From Clavelina lepadiformis (taxonomy: Eukaryota > Chordata > Ascidiacea > Aplousobranchia > Clavelinidae): a stretch of 64,000 bases of DNA. Positions 35,301 to 48,663 of the stretch are shown piece after piece (positions within the stretch are counted from its first letter, which is position 1; the number at the start of each line of letters is the position of its first letter). The notes beneath the pieces are model-generated. The model was given only the letters and a program-made list of their open reading frames with translations, made no database searches and was not told where the DNA came from. The translations under genes and the position numbers were made by a program. Where the stretch lies: assembly GCF_947623445.1 (NCBI RefSeq), contig NC_135248.1:3348977-3412976 (forward strand), in the 5' to 3' direction.

Positions 35301-38300
35301 GTTGCCCCTGTCTTATTCTGGAACAACATACTTCTATTAATACACCTATATAGGTCACTTTTAGCAAGAAAATTTTCAAATATGTTTTATTGCTGTAAAC
35401 ATTTGCCCTTCAGCAATGTGCACTGCAGTGTACTACGTTTACTTCTCTCACTGGGAAATGACTTATTAACATATGTCATATGTTGTTAAACACGCTTGTG
35501 GTATACCTTGTCATGTTGCGTATTAATTATATTCTGCAGATCAGTGCTGCTAAGTCTAATTCATTGCAGATTTCCAACTTAATCACTACTTTCGTTTCAG
35601 TGAAACAAAGCAATTGGTTTAGCGATGATGACATGTTAGAAGCAAGATTTGACAATTTTTAGTTGAAATTTTATCGTCTGGTGCTGATAGGAATAGATTT
35701 GGGATTTATTTTTGTCGATTTGTGTGAAACCCAATAATCTTCCTCACGACACCCCTACTAACCTTTGATACGTCATTATTAGCTAACTGAACATTTCTTG
35801 TTTGCAGGATTTGGGCCAAATTTTTATTTGTTTCATGTATCTTTATATGGGTAGGGTACTTTGAAACAAACACTATTATATACACGTAGATTTAGCGACA
35901 GGATAACTGCATTGCATGATTTTCTTCTGACAAGTTTCAACCTTAATTGCATTGCAGTACAACTTTAGGTGTTTTATGGTTTAAATTTACCTTATTAGAA
36001 TTGAGAAAGTGAGAATTCACTAAAAGTAGATCACAAAACATCTGTTAGAAATGTGATCGTTAGGTTAGCAGCTAGGGTATGCAAACAATTGGGTTACTGG
36101 AGTTAGTTACAGGATTAACTGCAAAGATTGGTTAACAATTTTACAGAAAGAATAAATCAAATGTATATATGCATTTTTCACAAAAAACTTCAGTTAAATT
36201 AAGTTGTCTGTGGCAACTTCTTTTTTACTCACATCTTGTAACTGATGCCACGTTATGATGTATATATTGTAAATTTACGTTGTCATGTTTTTATAGATGA
36301 AAAATTCCGACTTCTTTTCAAATTATGTGACTGAAGATTTTGTTACATATATATGCCGCAAACGGTTGCCACACACTTACGGAAACCACTTGGAGATGCA
36401 AGCAATGGCAGAAATGTACAACAGGATTTTTGAAGTTTATCAATATAGCACTGGTAAGAAATTTTGTTTTGAATTTTAGCTGACTTTGTTGTGTCATATG
36501 CCTGCAGTAGAAACCCTGCATTTTCATGTTATTTTTTAATTTTCTTCTACATGTTTTTGTTTCGTAACAGAACCTATCAACACATTTCAAAGTTCCCATT
36601 TGACGGACAACGTCCCGATCAGAGTAAGTTATCACAAAAATTCTCATTACAACGCCGTAATAGACCCATACAAAGCAAGTGTAGGAGTCGGCTTGGGACT
36701 GCCATCATTTCGGCCTGGGGTGAGGATAAATAATATCATCGTCACATTAACCCTTAACATATCAACGGACTTGACACTTCAAGAGCAGCATACCTTTTTT
36801 TAATCAGTTGGCGGACCGCATGCTACTCCAAGAGGCCTTAAGATCCTCGGAACAAGAAATTCTTGAAGAGCAGATGTTGGAGGATAAATTGCGTGCTGCT
36901 GATTGGGAAAATACGGAGGATGAGCTGTTGAGGACCGTTGCGCAGGAGTCCTTTGTCCAGTATCTTCATGATCAAGGAGAAATGGCACGAGGCAGTTCAG
37001 TTGTAAGTTTTGTTGTATTGATCCACCTAATCCAAGACTTCATGTTGTTTTAAGTCAGGCATGGCCATTCTATATGGCCCATTTTCTGCCTGAGCGCTGA
37101 CCGCGACATCTTATTAAAAACTAGTTTGCTCGACTGACCATCATTGGCTGTAGGGAATCTTCTAAGAATGTAAGCCATAAAAACCGACATGCAATTGTCG
37201 ATCGAAAAAGGGAAGTTGGATTATAGTTATCCCCTAATATACAGCAGTAGATTTTTATGTCTTAAAATATTTTGTTTTTCATTAAGACGTATTTGTCTGG
37301 TAAATTTAGTTACTTTATCAGCAACTTTTTTAAATTTGCATCTTAGTTTCTTAATCTTAAACTAGTATAACAAAAATTCCCTTTAAGGTTAAAATAGTTA
37401 CAATTTACGTGGACCTTTAAGGAACATAAAATTAATCCCTCTTTAAGCCATTGACGTTTAATAAGCAACTTATATGTTTATTTAACAGAGTAAGCCTGGA
37501 GATGATCAGTCATCGTCAAAGCAACCAACTTGTTCCCACAATGCAGCAGCATCACATTCTCCAAAGCCAACAGAAAATAAAGTAAGTTTTTTTGAAAATT
37601 TTCAAACTTTCTGCAAGATTTTAACTGAATGAGTGAACTTCCTTTAACAAGAAATGCTTGTGTGGCTATATTAATTCAATATGACAACAAAATTATAACT
37701 ATTAGAATATGAAAACTTAAGATGAATTGTAATAAAAGTGCAGGAACTTATTCTTATTGTGCAATTAGCCAGGCCATTTTGATCTTTGCTATGAGAATTC
37801 TGTTATTGATAACTGCATACATGTTCGTAAGTGCCTTCAGTAGACTTAAAGATTGCTTGGTTTTATTTTCTTCGTGCATCGCAGGTCAACAAGCAGTCTG
37901 TAAGCTGTCAAATTCAAACCTAATTAGTACTACTGTATATACGCCACAGGAAACTGCGTATTGTGACATCAGCAACATAGCCTGTCACTGAGCGTAAATG
38001 TGAATGACACTACCACATATTGTACAATAACTCGCTTTGCACTGAATTTAATTAATTAATTATAAAGACAAGTTTGAATGGTCCATGTTGTTTGAAATTG
38101 GCTGTTGTGTAGCTAAACAGCCAGTTACCAGTATATACAGCTTTACTCTGGCAAATTTACAGCTCCTACTTTTATCTTTGTTATATTCTGAGTTTAACAG
38201 TCCACTCAAATGTTGCGCCATACAACTAGTCTATTGATAACAGATATATACATTACAGTAGGCTCATTCTATGCTTCCAAAGCGTGGGTATTTGAAAACC

Positions 38301-39719
38301 ATTTATTGTTAAACCATTCTTGCGGGACAATAAACTTGGAATGGTACAGTAAATCCGACAAATATATATTATCAATAACAAAAGGTGCTCAGCTGGTGAA
38401 TTAATTCTTCTGAGCACCTTTTACTATTGAAATTATGCCTGGTGGAAAACATAGTATAAATATATATTATTTGAATTCAAAATATCCTGTTTGATTTTCT
38501 GCTTTTTTATTGCTTTGTTTATTGCAAAATTTTATTATTAGTAGGATAAGGTACTTGCGGTGACAATTGTTCACATAAAAAGTCAGAGTTGTAGACTATA
38601 GCGCTGTTAGCTTTGCTGATTTATCACTTGTCATACATGCTTTTGTTGATTGGTTGACCAAACATTTTGATTCCTTTGTTTTCAATATTTAGGTTGAAAA
38701 TCGACCGGACTTGGCTAGTACATCTCAAGCCAATGCATTTGCACAACAATTTGGAACACCTGGTGAGCATGAACTTGCATTCAAAGCTGAAATTTTTTTA
38801 TTTAATGCAATATCATTTATTCAATGGTCTTGCTTCACTAATCGCTCACTTGAGTGGGCTTTGTATTGACTCATAAAATTATTGTTTATTCTTGTTTTCT
38901 GAGGATTTTTTTTGCCAATGTTGGTTTTTGTTGCAATGTTTTAGGGATGTGCTAATTTGAAAAAATTGGATTCTTGAAAGTATAAATAATAGCTTTTTGG
39001 TATTTGTGCCGATCTAAATTTGCTAACTTTACCTGATGTGCACCTAATGATTAAGGGAATCGTAATTATAGTTGTCTCTTCATTGATGAATGATAGAAAT
39101 CGACCTATTTTTTTGTTTATTTGAAATTGGAAAAAAATTTCAAATATTTCATACTGTTACAGTAAACCAGACAACTGAAAGCTTCAGTGTTTTGTTCCTG
39201 TTTTCTTCCATTTTGCAAAATAAGGAATTAGAACTGAATATGCTTACAATATTCAGATTTATGATAGTAACAAAAAGTATGGATATTTGTAAGTAATGTT
39301 CGCGTTCGGTTCAGCACATCTCCATATAATGTTTACTGAACCTCTATCCCATTTTAAAGATCAATCGAAACTCATCTTTTTTGGGAAAATATCAATTTAT
39401 TACAATCCTCAAGTTTTAATGGAACATTCCAAAGGAGTTGCACTCCTCCAACAGACATCTTATAGTTTTTGTTCATATTGAATTACTGCAACGACACTCA
39501 CTGAACCATAAAGACATAAACAGAGCCCCAAATTGCCTTTTAATGTTTCAACATATTCTAATTTTAGGCCTGGGTGACTGGGTGGACGAAACAGAAGAGA
39601 ATAACATCCTTGCCCAGGTGATGGCGCAATCACAGCGTGAGTATTACGACACGCTGACCAAATCCAACAAACAAGATGACACGTCGTCCGCCACTTGCAG
39701 TAAATACGCCTCTTCGTAG
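32308..39719 (+). CDS. OTUD5: OTU-domain deubiquitinase 5 / DUBA (10 exons)
   Basis: Exons 32308-32406, 32632-33291, 33633-33726, 33815-33879, 36297-36453, 36571-36719, 36808-37002, 37489-37581, 38693-38762 and 39568-39719 give about 577 residues in frame (human 571). The first eight residues MTILPKKK are identical to human OTUD5. Exon 2 encodes a long disordered Ser/His/Arg-rich region ending in an SDDEHDA motif corresponding to the vertebrate SEDEYEA site that is phosphorylated for activity. The OTU fold follows: Asp276/Cys279 in EDGACLFRA and the catalytic His at or near 384 in NSHYNAV. The C-terminus keeps the ubiquitin-interacting-motif-like [19 protein letters not shown]5 removes K63/K48 ubiquitin chains (TRAF3 and chromatin-regulator substrates in mammals). 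Intron 4 (33880-36296) is the longest. AATAAA at 40009-40014. Confidence 0.96.
36050..36150. repeat. Repeat family B fragment in OTUD5 intron 4
   Basis: Shares gttaggttagcagctagggtatgcaaa and tactggagttagtta-type words with 30526-30722. It is a partial, diverged copy. Confidence 0.4.
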
Positions 39720-40008
39720 TCACTTAACATTGACTTAATAACAACCACAAGCAAGGACGAACCCGGCCAAAGATTTTACTTGTTGCTAATTTATGTTCCA
39801 TTGCGTTTTGTGTGCTTTAAAGTGTTATTTTGTTTTCCTTGCTTGTGTTTATGCAATTTGCGTCAAAGGAGCTCTCTTACTACATTTGGAAGTGCTCCTT
39901 TTGACCTTTTAGATACAATGTTTGGAGTGTGTGATCCAATTATGACAAGTGTATGGCTAATTGTTTTTATTTTCCATGGAGACAAAAAGTTTGATGTAGT
40001 ATGCGACA

Positions 40009-40014
40009 AATAAA
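40009..40014 (+). terminator. Polyadenylation signal of OTUD5
   Basis: AATAAA 290 nt after the stop codon, the first canonical signal downstream of OTUD5. Confidence 0.5.
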
Positions 40015-42443
40015 AGTGAAAGCAAACTAACATTTTTTGTTGCCACACGTTTTATTTTCAACCATTTCATTAATTAGTTGTGGTAAATTAAGAGTTTTCT
40101 AACATCTTTCCTGTACAGTAATCTGTTGGTCGTACTTTCATGCTGCTTCTTATGATTTGCTTTGCTTGGTTGTATAGCGTTCTTTAACGCGACTTTTAAT
40201 TTCTACTGAAGATAATAATTAGAACTATTTTCATCGCTCTGGTTAGCCCAATCAGAGGGCAGCATGACAAGTGTTGTGTTTAGCTTGTGAATTACCCTGG
40301 CTGATAGCGAGTTAGAAATTTTTATGTGACATACAAAAGTGAGTTAAAAATGTGTTTGAAAGTATGTGAAATGTAATTTTTGACCCAAAATTCTAGTGCT
40401 CAACCTTTTTACAGTCTTGGCTCACTTTTGTTCAGTAAAAAATTTTGTGGCCCACTTCTCAAGTTTTTCCTTAAATGAGTTATGGAACTGTTAGATATAA
40501 TGTGATGCCTTACTAGTAAGTTTACCAACTCTTACTTTTTTGCCTACGGTCCGTTTCGGCTTAAATGCTAAAAGAAGACTGAGATTTTAAAATATAACAT
40601 CTGAACTAAAGGAACTGATGGAGATTTGATGAAAGCTCTTTGGTCCACCACATAATGGCCCACTTATTGAGAATCGTTGTAAGTGAGTTTATTTATTTTA
40701 GCAAGCTACTGCAGAATATTAAGAGAAGCGGTTTTGTGAGAATTCAACAATTTCACTGCAAAGGAGAACAAAGAATAAGCACCTTCTAATACAAAATCTG
40801 AAGCTTTTATAAAACACCTGCAAAATCCCGAAGAGCCTTCCCCTGGGGGAATCCCCAATACTTGTCCCGGTTTATAAGCTAATAAAATAACACATTGCCT
40901 TCTTTGGACTAGCTGATATCTTCTTAACAACGCCTTTTTTAGCTGATCAATAAGTCTAAATGAATGCAGCAAGGTCTTCGAAAATATGCAAAATGAACTT
41001 ACAGAATCAAGTTATTAGCTTTAGCTATTGCATCAGCCTTGTGCTAAGCCTCAAGGGGGTTTGAGCCAGTTGCGTAACGAAGGTTGAAGTTATTATTTGA
41101 CGAAGTTGTTTGTAATGTAATAGCTTCATACAAAGTTTACAAACAAAACTTGAAATATTGTGCAACAACTTAACTGCATTGCGTAAACTGTAAAGCCAAG
41201 GCTACAAAAACAATTTTATACGAAATGAAACTAAATGATTTATATTTTATACAGTTTTGTTTTGCAAAAGTAATTGTCCAAGAGACAATATGAAGCAATT
41301 TTGTACAAATATATTACAGCTTAAATTGGTGGCCTATGAAGATAGGCTACACGCCAGCTAGCTGACGTGCATAACGACCAACATGGTGGCCCTTATTTAC
41401 CACGTCGTTTGGGTTGTTTTTGTTTCTGATTTTAACATAACTTTCGATTCTAAATTCAATTTTTCTATTTATCATCAGTTTAATTTTTATTCCGGTCTTT
41501 CTTTCTGTTTTACTTCTATTACTTTTCCGAGCTAATAAAGATCATCCAGACCTAAGAGTGCTTTAACCTTTTCTACTGCCAAAACAAAACTTTATATGCA
41601 TTAGGTAACAATGGGCTAAAAGCGCAAAGTAACATTTTAATTTTCGAATCAAAATCAATAAAAAGATCGAAACACCACTAACAATAGATATTGAAATAAA
41701 TAAGTATTGCCGAATTCAACAGTTGTAAGTGATAGAAAAGTGTATGTTATGTCGTCAAAAAGTAGCCTACATTATCAATTTCTACAAGTGCAGTAACTTG
41801 TAAGCTGTTCATGGACTATATTATTAGCGATGCCTACTTAGAATAAACATTACTTCCAGATTTAGCAAAGCATGTTGTGCTGTTTTATAATTAAGACAGA
41901 AAATGTACAGGTTGTGATGAGTCCATGTTTGGTCTGGGAATGAGTAGTAGTAAATTTGCGCTATACATTTGCAATAAGAATATGTAACTTGATATAAGCT
42001 CATCAGAAAAGTTATGAGACTCTGCAAGGTTTGGCTGTAATGGACAAGGGGATTTCACCAATTTTTAAAAATCAGGCCTCGCATACCCACTCAAGCAAAG
42101 AATAAAACGACCCTAATTTACTCTACGTTGTGTAATTACATCGTTGAAATAACAGTGCAGAAAACAGAACAAAGTGACTAGGCCTACTTCATGGTATGAC
42201 ATTTTTATATTCACTTGTGTACTACTCGTGTGAGGTATTACACAAGGAACATATCTGTCATAAAGTCCGCATATGCTGGCGGTAATTGTTTGAATATGAG
42301 CGAGGACGATAGTTGGTTGGTAACTTGTTTTGCTTCTGCTTCGATGGATGAGTTCTCATTTCTCAAATTTGCGTGACTATGCTGTTAGTTGCTTGATTCT
42401 GTCTAACTTATACAAATTACTAACTTATAAAGTCTCCATTTTG
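40015..42443. other. Gene desert, left part
   Basis: No coding region or recognisable repeat on either strand; only short random ORFs. Confidence 0.4.
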
Positions 42444-42710
42444 TTTATTATAACACAAAGGTTTTCACCTTCGGGCAAAGCTTACTGAATGTTACATAGC
42501 GCTGTAGTAACCAGTGAAATCGATCACGTAAAAAGGGAAAGATTGAAAACATTACATCAGTATTTATATGTGACACACCAGTTCAAGCGAGGAAATTATC
42601 TGACGTCATTAAGGAAAACTCAAGTTTGGTAAACAATTGAATTACAGGATTCTAAATTAAATTTCAAACATCTTGGAAAACAACTCGTGATTCGTGACGT
42701 AATCGTCACA
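42444..42710 (+). repeat. 267-bp perfect direct repeat, copy 1
   Basis: Identical without gaps to 43511-43777 (offset 1067). It begins tttattataacacaaagg and ends gtgacgtaatcgtcaca, the last 16 bases being a near-palindrome. Upstream flanks of the two copies are recognisably related but clearly diverged; downstream flanks are unrelated. Confidence 0.9.
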
Positions 42711-43510
42711 TAGCCTTCTTACCCAGAGTAAAGCTTGCCTGAAATGAAATTGAAGGCAACCTTTACTCGACAAAATTATGTCTGTGGTATAATATTCATC
42801 ACAGTTGTTAAAACAAGAATTTGGTACAGTACAATGACAGAGCTCGGTAAATATAACAAATATCGATACACCATTTCACTTGAAATACAAAACATGAGAC
42901 ATAAGCTTACAGAAGTGTCGCATTTCCCTTGCGTGTCGAAGGTAAAAAAAATGAGCGATCACGTCTGCGTGTGTCGTTCCGCGGCTGTAGCAAGCCTTGT
43001 TTGCGGTAGAGAGATGCAGTTTGTTGCGATGTCCAGTGGACTTTGTTTCTTGATGCGTAAAAAATATATACAATAGTTTGCTCATGCTCTTGGAGATGTA
43101 TAACACGTTAGTTAGGCGATCAAAACTTCATCACATCAACCAGGTATCAATGCCATTAGTTCTGTTGTTTCCGAATTAGTTTGGTTGCTGACATTGTAGA
43201 TGGAATGTCCTGAAAACTTCCTCGTTGACTAGCGTTCGTAGTTGGCTGATCTTGCTGTTGAAACTTGATCATCAAAACTTCATAAATAGCTGGTAACATT
43301 CTTTCTCGCTCAATATGCAACTAACTCAGCAATGTCGAACTTATCAGGGCACCAATTTATGACAAATTTTAATTCGTTGATGGTTGAATTGATAGATAGT
43401 TTTTCTTCTGACTCGATGATATGGTTGTCATTTCTTGAACGGTTTGATAATGCTGTTTGCTTCTTAAATTTTGTCTATATATATTGCTAAATTATAAAGT
43501 CTCATTTTTA

Positions 43511-43777
43511 TTTATTATAACACAAAGGTTTTCACCTTCGGGCAAAGCTTACTGAATGTTACATAGCGCTGTAGTAACCAGTGAAATCGATCACGTAAAA
43601 AGGGAAAGATTGAAAACATTACATCAGTATTTATATGTGACACACCAGTTCAAGCGAGGAAATTATCTGACGTCATTAAGGAAAACTCAAGTTTGGTAAA
43701 CAATTGAATTACAGGATTCTAAATTAAATTTCAAACATCTTGGAAAACAACTCGTGATTCGTGACGTAATCGTCACA
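43511..43777 (+). repeat. 267-bp perfect direct repeat, copy 2
   Basis: The second copy, identical to 42444-42710. It is followed within about 20 bp by a family B repeat. It does not begin with TG, and there is no primer-binding site or polypurine tract between the copies, so it is not an obvious LTR pair. Confidence 0.9.
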
Positions 43778-43794
43778 ATGGTAAGCAAGATCAC

Positions 43795-44000
43795 GCAGCC
43801 CGTTGTTAAAGACAGGCAGTTACTAGTTAGAAAACTGGTTATGCAAAATTGATTTTAGCTATTTCGGTTTTTATTGAAGTTAGATTCAGATTAGAAGGTA
43901 GATTTAGCTTGTTACACGTTACCACATTTTTTTAGGTTACCAAGAAACTGCGAAAACGAGCGTCTAACGCACGTTTTTTGGTGAAATAGTAACAGCCAAA
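43795..44000. repeat. Dispersed ~200-bp repeat family B, copy 2
   Basis: Aligns with 30526-30722 in the same orientation (see that entry) and ends in the shared agtaacagcc. Confidence 0.55.
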
Positions 44001-47000
44001 AAGACTTACGACCAAGGTTAAATAATGCCTTTTATGGAGGATTAGTTACGGAAATTACTGAGAATATTCATGGTTATTCACTAGCTGAAGAAACTGAAGC
44101 GCTGAAAACTATCCTGTCTTTCAATGACAGCAAAGCTTATCCTCTGTTAGGCAGCAATTAATCGATTCAAGGCACTTCCTAACCTATTTATTGCTTTAAG
44201 AATTTATGTAACAATGCTTAATAGTGGGGTCATAGGAACAAAGTTTTTCAATACTAAAACTAATCAAAACCTACACTCTACAAGTCTACAGTATATCAAC
44301 ACTCAGCATTATCGCAAGAGAAATTACATAACTTGGCGGTGCTATCATAAGGAAACAACATTGCAAAAGAGGTCGATTTCGAAATAATTTTGAAAGACTA
44401 GTCAAACAAAAACCCAGGAAAGTTTCTTTTGGAAAGTTTTTGTGAAAACTTACAAGCAAAATGTTGAGAAAATCAAACAATTTGAAGAAAAAACACCAGG
44501 GCCAGAGTATAATGGCTAATGTTAACTAATTGAGCCCTGCATTCTGTTACGCCAGCCCTGGTAATAGCGGTTGCATTACATAATCAGGTCATGCTACAAA
44601 TATTGATAACGCCACAAGATGGTAGCAGCAAACAGTTTTTAACAAAATCAACAACCATGAGACAACTGTGTCATATCATATGAAAAGTGATGGTCTGTTA
44701 TCAAACCAACTTTTTGCGAAACTTTTCTTTCAGTCACATGAAACTGACTGATTGAAAAACACCTATGTTTATTGCCATTTGAGAGAAAATCAGTTTCGGT
44801 TACTGGATTATACCTTAGAGTCTTAGACGATGAAGATCCTGAAATATTTCATTCTTTATTAACTATAAAATTGAAATTAAAGTTAAAGTTTAAACCAGAA
44901 TTCAAAAAAATAAAAACAACCAAAATCGGCACGGTTACCATGAGCCACCACTGGCCAATATTGGAAAACTAAAAAACTCAGCAAGATATTGCTGCAACTA
45001 ACCGTTTTGTATCGCTCAAAACTTCTTGTTAAACGCCATCATTGGAATCAGAAATGCTTCAAAGCGATAAGCAGGCAATATGCTGCAATGCTCCAGTCCA
45101 TACAGTAGACCTAAGTCAAACAATTCGAAAACTAAAGCTTTTGTCTAATTTGCTTATATGGAAGTTTTTTGTACAGTAACTTATGAGCCTAAGCAATGAT
45201 TGGCGCTTTGGCAAATAAGCGCATGGTAGATTTGACATTGGGGATGACGTCTCAATTGTGGGATATAACACCCGCTTTCGGTATCCTGTTGCTTGTATGA
45301 AATGTGGTGTACGCATTCAATACGTAATACACGTTGTTACGCAACACGCCTAATAGATAAGTTTCGATGTTACTTCCATAGGCTGAAGAAATATCTTTTG
45401 ATGGTTGCTTGCTGTTGGTATGTGTCTCGAATGCGATAATAACCCGCTTCGCACGCCGCGGTGTTAATTACTATAAAGAAAAATGCATCGATAAACCAGT
45501 CGATTGGTGGCAGTTGGTGAAGAGAAGTACAGTAATAGCTACTTGCATAAAAATACCATGTTAATACGAGGTTTTTGTTCGTCCTGTTTAGTTGCGTCAC
45601 CGGTGGGCCATAGGGGATGCTAACTCTAACACTATAGCCCAAAAGAGCGTTGTCAGATACGGACGGTCGGAAGTTTCGTTAATTAATTGCGTAAAAACTT
45701 TTGCTTGGGGTTAAAATGGATTTATCGATATCGATTTTAAATAAGTGTTTTAAATTTATCGTGTTTATTTTATAAATGAAGTTGATTGCAATAAGCTGCA
45801 TTCATTACAACAGCTAAAACTTAATCGCAGTGACATTTTAAAGCATAAAATGTATGTATAGCATAAAGCTTTCGCGACTGGGACGGTTGGGTGAAAGTAA
45901 GTGCAATTATGTAGTTTTATTTTCATCTAAAAGCCTGTTTTGTATCATATGTAAACCTTAAATCAATTAAACAAAGCTTTGGCATGTGCTCCTGTTGTTG
46001 TAGATATTTGCAATAGAGTATGACAACTAGCTTACTAGCCTAAAAACGAATCACTGGTTCTACGTCACGGCGACGTCGTCTTAAATATTAGTTGCAACTA
46101 CTGTGGACCTAAACAAAATTCAAATTAAGCTACTTTAAACATGTCTTCAAAAAATATCTAAAAACAAATTAAAGCCCCACCGAAACATTGAAAGCAAAAA
46201 AACAGATATAGACAGAATAGATTTCTACGGTTTTGGCCATAACAAGCAAGAAAAATATAAATCCTATAGAGGAAATATAAAGACTCAGATCCGCAGATGA
46301 ATTCATTGCACATGATAAAAGAGAAACTGAAACCTGAAGGCAATTTGCGGTGAAGTGGGCGAGCATAAACATGAGAAATAAACAGGGTTTGTTTTACGAG
46401 GTTTGTATTTCCGATGTCTATGAGGATGCTGATAAAAGCAAAAATTGTAGAAATCTAAGAGATTTTGGATGAAAGGTTATTGTTTATTGTTTCCGTAGAA
46501 CACGTGGTGCTTAAGTAGCAACATCAATCACCTGGAAAAAGTATATCCTTAAAGTTTATTTTTTTCCGGCTCCTTTTGTGCATGCTATGCTTTTTAGCCT
46601 GTAGGACCCTAGGCATACTGACATTACTGCACTAGGACAGACAGGGATTCGTACTGTAAGTTTGCCCCAATACGACTGTAGGAGGCGAAGTCTCGCGAAA
46701 AAAGCGGATGCTAGCGTTCTGTTAAATGCAAAATAGCAACCTGCTGTTTTCCAATTTGTGTAAGCTATAGCACCATGCTATTACTTGCTGCTCAGTGACT
46801 GACAGGCTGTTGTTTGTGATTTAATTCAATAGCAGTTTACATAGCTTTTCAACAAACTAACAAAGTGAGCGGCTAATGTGCTGTCAAACAAATCGTAAGC
46901 TATCTATTTTTAGTTCTATATTTCAGAGTAATTACAGTCTGTTATCATTAGTAGTAATCATTACGTTTCCCCATATAGGCTAGTGGAAACCATGTAGCAG

Positions 47001-47094
47001 CTGCATCCTTGAGATATTTTGAAGTTTTGCTTACTGCACTCCTAAAGTTGTGCACCTAGCATCGATGAAATTAAAAGATGATGAAAACTTGTGA
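44001..47094. other. Gene desert, right part
   Basis: No convincing gene or RNA gene seen. AT-rich DNA with scattered short ORFs that lack composition or motif support. Confidence 0.4.
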
Positions 47095-47195
47095 TATTTG
47101 CAAGGACGTAAATTTTTGTGTGATGACGTGTTCTGAAATCTTAATTCTTTGTTTATTTATTATAAATTGGCGTTCAAGCAACCAGTTTTCCTTTT
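47095..47195. repeat. Dispersed repeat family C, copy 2
   Basis: Shares gatgacgtgttctgaa, attctttgtttatttattat and aattggcgttcaa with 30775-30890. Confidence 0.5.
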
Positions 47196-47249
47196 TGTAT
47201 TGATAAAAAAATGCACATCATTGAAGCAATTTTCAATCATCTTTACATA

Positions 47250-47384
47250 AAAAATACGGAGTACCGACAAAGTACCAAACTACTTTTTTAAAATAGTACC
47301 GAATACCGGAAATGTTGGTACATTTTTTGGCAAGTATCAATATCGTTACCGATGATACTTTCAAGTACCGACTGCCCACCTATG
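47250..47384. mobile_element. Probable right end of a hAT-type transposon
   Basis: Repeated gtaccga/ataccg words leading to a terminus that reads, in reverse complement, cataggtgggcagtcggtac, which resembles the CAnnGGTGGGC ends of many hAT elements. No matching left terminus was found in the window. Confidence 0.35.
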
Positions 47385-47479
47385 CCCGGTATGCAGCACC
47401 CAAATTTTTTTTACTGCTTTAAATTCAGTGCATTCTAACTGTAATATTTCGTATTCTAATAAAGTCCCAAGGGCAAAAG

Positions 47480-47575
47480 GGTTTAGTATAAAAAAGAGCC
47501 ACCAGATGGCATCGAAATTCTGAGTAGCTGAATCTAGTATTCACAGGCATTCTGTGGTTGTGTACTTGTATACGG
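47480..47575. repeat. Dispersed ~100-bp element, copy 5 (ggtctag family)
   Basis: Diverged copy: gggtttagtata, cagatggcatcgaaattctgagtagctg, tctagtatt and terminal tgtgtacttgtatacgggcc match the ends of 28238-28342. Confidence 0.55.
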
Positions 47576-47587
47576 GCCTCTCTAGAT

Positions 47588-47722
47588 AATGGAGTCTCTA
47601 ATGCCAGAGGACTAAGAGAACTAAGCGAGCAGTATACCATAGACTTATTAGGTTTTCTTAGTCCTCGTAGTGCTCTTAATTCTTTCAGCTCTCTTAGTCC
47701 TCTAGCGGCATTTAGAGATTTC
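47588..47722. mobile_element. Foldback element with ~35-50 bp inverted arms
   Basis: The left arm from 47592 (gagtctctaatgccagagg, actaagagaactaag) is the inverse of the right arm ending near 47720 (cttagtcctctagcggcat, ttagagatt). The centre around 47640-47670 is short, so the whole piece can form a long hairpin. It lies directly beside the ggtctag-family copy 5. No ORF. Confidence 0.55.
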
Positions 47723-47889
47723 CCTTGTATAGTAGACTTGTACAAAATACAAACTTTTTCAAATACATATAACGGAAGAATACAATATCTTGAAAATGTT
47801 TTGATTGCATATGATATGGCGGCGTCTCGGTAATCAGACGGTTTGAGGAATAGCCTTGCAACAAATATTGCTTGTGTTCTATGTTTGGT

Positions 47890-48125
47890 TCCCAGTGACG
47901 CCATACCAATGTAATGCCCTTGGGCAACGTATTAACGACACTTGCTCCTGTTTATTGGACCCTGTTGACAGTTGTAAATTCAGGCAATACTATAAAAAAA
48001 AAATATGTATAACAATCGGAACACTTGCACACACACACAAGGTCGTTGACCGTAGCTCAATCGATGAGGAATCAGTGCTGAGTGGAAGTCATACAAAGAC
48101 TTTCCTCAGTCTGAGGATAAACATT
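47890..48125 (+). mobile_element. SINE, 5'-truncated copy
   Basis: Body (tgtaatgcccttgggcaacg, taacgacacttgct) and tail (aagtcatacaaag, tcagtctgaggataaacatta) align with the SINE at 31214-31503, but the tRNA-like head is missing. Confidence 0.55.
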
Positions 48126-48663
48126 AACATATAACATATATACTGCCATACCATATGATATGTGAAAATATTATTTCATTTTTGGGATATTGGTATTGTT
48201 GTGCCTTTTCGTTTGATGGTTTCTGTCAAACACTGTTGTTTTCTATGTATCTCATTAATAACATTAATTAGTATGTGCTTTCTCTAACTTTACCAGCTAG
48301 ATATTAGAACCTTGTTTAAATAATTTTGCCCATAAGTTGCATGTTAACACGCAAAACAATAACACTGGACAACAATTTACAACTTATTTTTTATTCCTCG
48401 CTCATTTCAAGTTTACCTAGACTAATTTTGCAATGCTGAATCCAAATCTGGTCTTAGATTTTTTCTAACACGTCACGTTTTTGAGATATGATATATGCTC
48501 ACGACAACCCATAACTGTGATTTTGGCTAATTTTGGCTGAGCGGAACAAAACATTACATGTAATCAACCCAGTAATTTCTATTGAAAATAACAGCATTAT
48601 CATACTGCACAATTTAACACAACCCAGGATAATTAAATCAGACGAAAATAACATTATATTCCC

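Noticed and set aside
42442-43777. The 267-bp repeats as LTRs of a miniature LTR retrotransposon
   Set aside because: The second copy does not start with TG, no primer-binding site follows the first copy and no polypurine tract precedes the second; flank similarity suggests tandem duplication instead.
47425-47904. 159-codon minus ORF
   Set aside because: It runs through the ggtctag repeat, the foldback element and into the SINE; its RGLRELKELRALRGLRK stretch is just the foldback arm translated.
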